The translations under genes were made by a program, and so were the position numbers. Below are positions 58,476 through 59,410 of a DNA stretch of 59,410 bases, piece by piece; positions within the stretch are counted from its first letter, which is position 1, and the number at the start of each line of letters is the position of its first letter. The notes beneath the pieces are model-generated. The model was given only the letters and a program-made list of their open reading frames with translations. It was not told where the DNA came from and made no database searches. The DNA is from an uncultured Bacteroidales bacterium. Its GTDB lineage: Bacteria > Bacteroidota > Bacteroidia > Bacteroidales > Marinilabiliaceae. Location: the NCBI GenBank assembly GCA_945607565.1, contig CALYZD010000004.1, positions 1 through 59,410 on the forward strand, given 5' to 3'.

Positions 58476-59059
58476 AACTCGTGGTCGTCACCATGCCGAC
58501 GCCGGTAGAGTCGGAGTGTGAGCTGATAGAATTGCTGCTGCGCGAGGGGGTCGACTGCGTTCATTATCGCAAGCCCGAAATGCCGGCCAAGGCGATGCAG
58601 GCAGGCTTGGAGCGGATAGCGCCTTCGCTACGCAGTCGTTTGACGCTTCACGACAATTTTGAGCTGGCCGGAATGGTGGGCGGCATTCATCTCAATTCGC
58701 GGAACCGTGACGTTCCGCAAGGCTTCGGCGGGCGAATTTCCACTTCGTGTCATTCTTTAGGTGAACTCAGATTAATTCCTGATAATTACGACTATGCCTT
58801 TCTGAGTCCAATATTCGACAGCGTATCAAAGCAAGGCTACAAATCAGCCTTCACAATCGAAAGTCTCCGTGCAGGCGCAGCGCAGGGTCTGATTGGGGAA
58901 CGCACTTATGCATTGGGCGGCGTCGGCTGTGATAATATCAATATTATCAAGCAGATAGGCTTTGGCGGTGTGGCGGTTTTGGGCAACGTCTGGCAATATT
59001 CGTCCGACCGCGCGACTTTTGTGTCGCATATTCGAAAATTGCTGGCCATGATGAAATGA
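58472..59059 (+). CDS. Second ThiE/TenI-like protein
   Basis: The product has 195 residues of the ThiE/TenI TIM-barrel family. Corresponding sites are VHYRKPEMPAK, LTLHDNFELAGMVGGIHLNS, ISTSCHSLGELRLI, AFLSPIFDSVSKQGYKSAFT and YALGGVGCDNI. The pyrophosphate loop is changed (SPIFDSVSKQGY in place of GPxFxTxTK), as in TenI-like thiazole tautomerases. Because the same operon encodes a canonical ThiE, a tautomerase or salvage role is more likely than a duplicate synthase. Its start overlaps thiF by ATGA. Confidence 0.8.
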   Translation: MKLVVVTMPTPVESECELIELLLREGVDCVHYRKPEMPAKAMQAGLERIAPSLRSRLTLHDNFELAGMVGGIHLNSRNRDVPQGFGGRISTSCHSLGELRLIPDNYDYAFLSPIFDSVSKQGYKSAFTIESLRAGAAQGLIGERTYALGGVGCDNINIIKQIGFGGVAVLGNVWQYSSDRATFVSHIRKLLAMMK

Positions 59060-59090
59060 ATTATTGTAGATTTGTGACAAAAAACAAGCA

Positions 59091-59410
59091 ATGCCAATAC
59101 TCCGAACAGTCGCAAAAACGCTTGGTTTGTACGAATCCATGCTCTCTGTCCACAACAAAATTGTTGCGCAAAAACAGTGCTTTGCGACACGTTTTTTACT
59201 GCCATTGCTCACACATTCGTCGCTCGCGCGTCGGGTTCACTACGGCTTGTTTTCGTCGGCTTTTCAGAGCCGGATGAAACTTTTTGCCCAGTCGAGGCTC
59301 GACTATCTGCGCCGCCAGCAGAACTCGACGAACGCGACGCTGCTCCGCCGCAACATTCACCGCATCGAAAAGGGGCTAATGATGGAGAACCGCAAAGAGG
59401 TTTTCGCCCT
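59091..59410 (+). CDS. Nitroreductase-family-like protein, 5' part
   Basis: The gene is cut by the right window edge, and about 106 codons are visible from an ATG at 59091, 31 nt after the second ThiE-like gene. A later in-frame ATG at 59139 or 59274 is possible. The readable part ends with LLRRNIHRIEKGLMMENRKE, a pattern I associate with the N-terminal extension of nitroreductase-like proteins found near polysaccharide genes. The catalytic FMN domain would lie outside the window, so the call is tentative. Confidence 0.5.
   Translation, partial: MPILRTVAKTLGLYESMLSVHNKIVAQKQCFATRFLLPLLTHSSLARRVHYGLFSSAFQSRMKLFAQSRLDYLRRQQNSTNATLLRRNIHRIEKGLMMENRKEVFA

Noticed and set aside
59056-59277. A 73-codon frame overlapping the end of the second ThiE-like gene
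   Set aside because: The frame used by the nitroreductase-like gene (ATG at 59091) continues to the window edge and shows a recognisable motif; this one ends early and shows none.

Overview
The window looks like a chromosomal segment from a member of Bacteroidota, most likely Bacteroidales. The evidence is promoters of the TTTG / TAnnTTTG type, almost no Shine-Dalgarno sequences, an S16 protein with a long Ala/Lys/Glu tail, DUF3836- and DUF4292-type proteins, and the Bacteroidales-like order dut - TPR - DUF4292 - M23-like - ybeY - mnmG. No insertion sequence, prophage, CRISPR array, tRNA or rRNA was seen. Genus and species cannot be named from the sequence alone.

Layout. 1-5.1 kb (minus strand): the N-terminus of a membrane sensor, a YfiR-like periplasmic protein, ribF, a DUF3108 protein, tsaB and a family 2 glycosyltransferase. 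5.25-5.64 kb: a non-coding array of about 28 DnaA-box-like 9-mers, mostly at an exact 11-bp period. 5.7-14.1 kb (minus): dnaE, translationally coupled to two SGNH-hydrolase-like proteins and an MBOAT O-acyltransferase. 14.3-21.8 kb (mixed strands): two small envelope proteins, rpsP, a Wzi-like outer-membrane protein with a coupled unknown gene, a membrane pyrophosphatase, and a secreted DUF3836-like protein. 21.9-33.8 kb (minus): one branched-chain amino acid cluster, ilvD-ilvB-ilvN-ilvC-leuA-leuC-leuD-(leuA2/cimA)-leuB. It is headed by a promoter, a 22-codon leader peptide of which 12 residues are Ile, Leu or Val, and an attenuator hairpin. 33.9-36.0 kb (minus): metF and hemW. From 36.0 kb to the end every gene is on the plus strand: a VanZ-like protein, nadA, an orphan response regulator, ruvB, a flippase, dut, a TPR protein, a DUF4292 lipoprotein, an EnvC-like protein, an RsbW-like ATPase, ybeY, mnmG, adenine deaminase and uvrC. 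51.2-59.1 kb: a TPP-riboswitch operon thiS-thiE-thiG-thiC-(two EamA transporters)-thiH-thiF-thiE2. The window ends inside a nitroreductase-like gene.

Replication context. Two perfect 16-bp parS palindromes (36005 and 47687) and one close variant (51177) suggest an origin-proximal region. The 36.0 kb parS lies between divergent genes, at the point where gene direction switches, next to three DnaA-box-like 9-mers at 11-bp steps and a fourth nearby. This makes 35,997-36,950 the best oriC candidate here. The larger 11-bp array at 5.3 kb uses the same 9-mer vocabulary and is either a second candidate or a DnaA-binding control locus. Both are inferences.

Base composition. The first 20 kb are clearly GC-rich by eye. 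The stretch from about 33.5 to 52.4 kb is AT-rich although it carries housekeeping genes, and it ends abruptly inside thiG.
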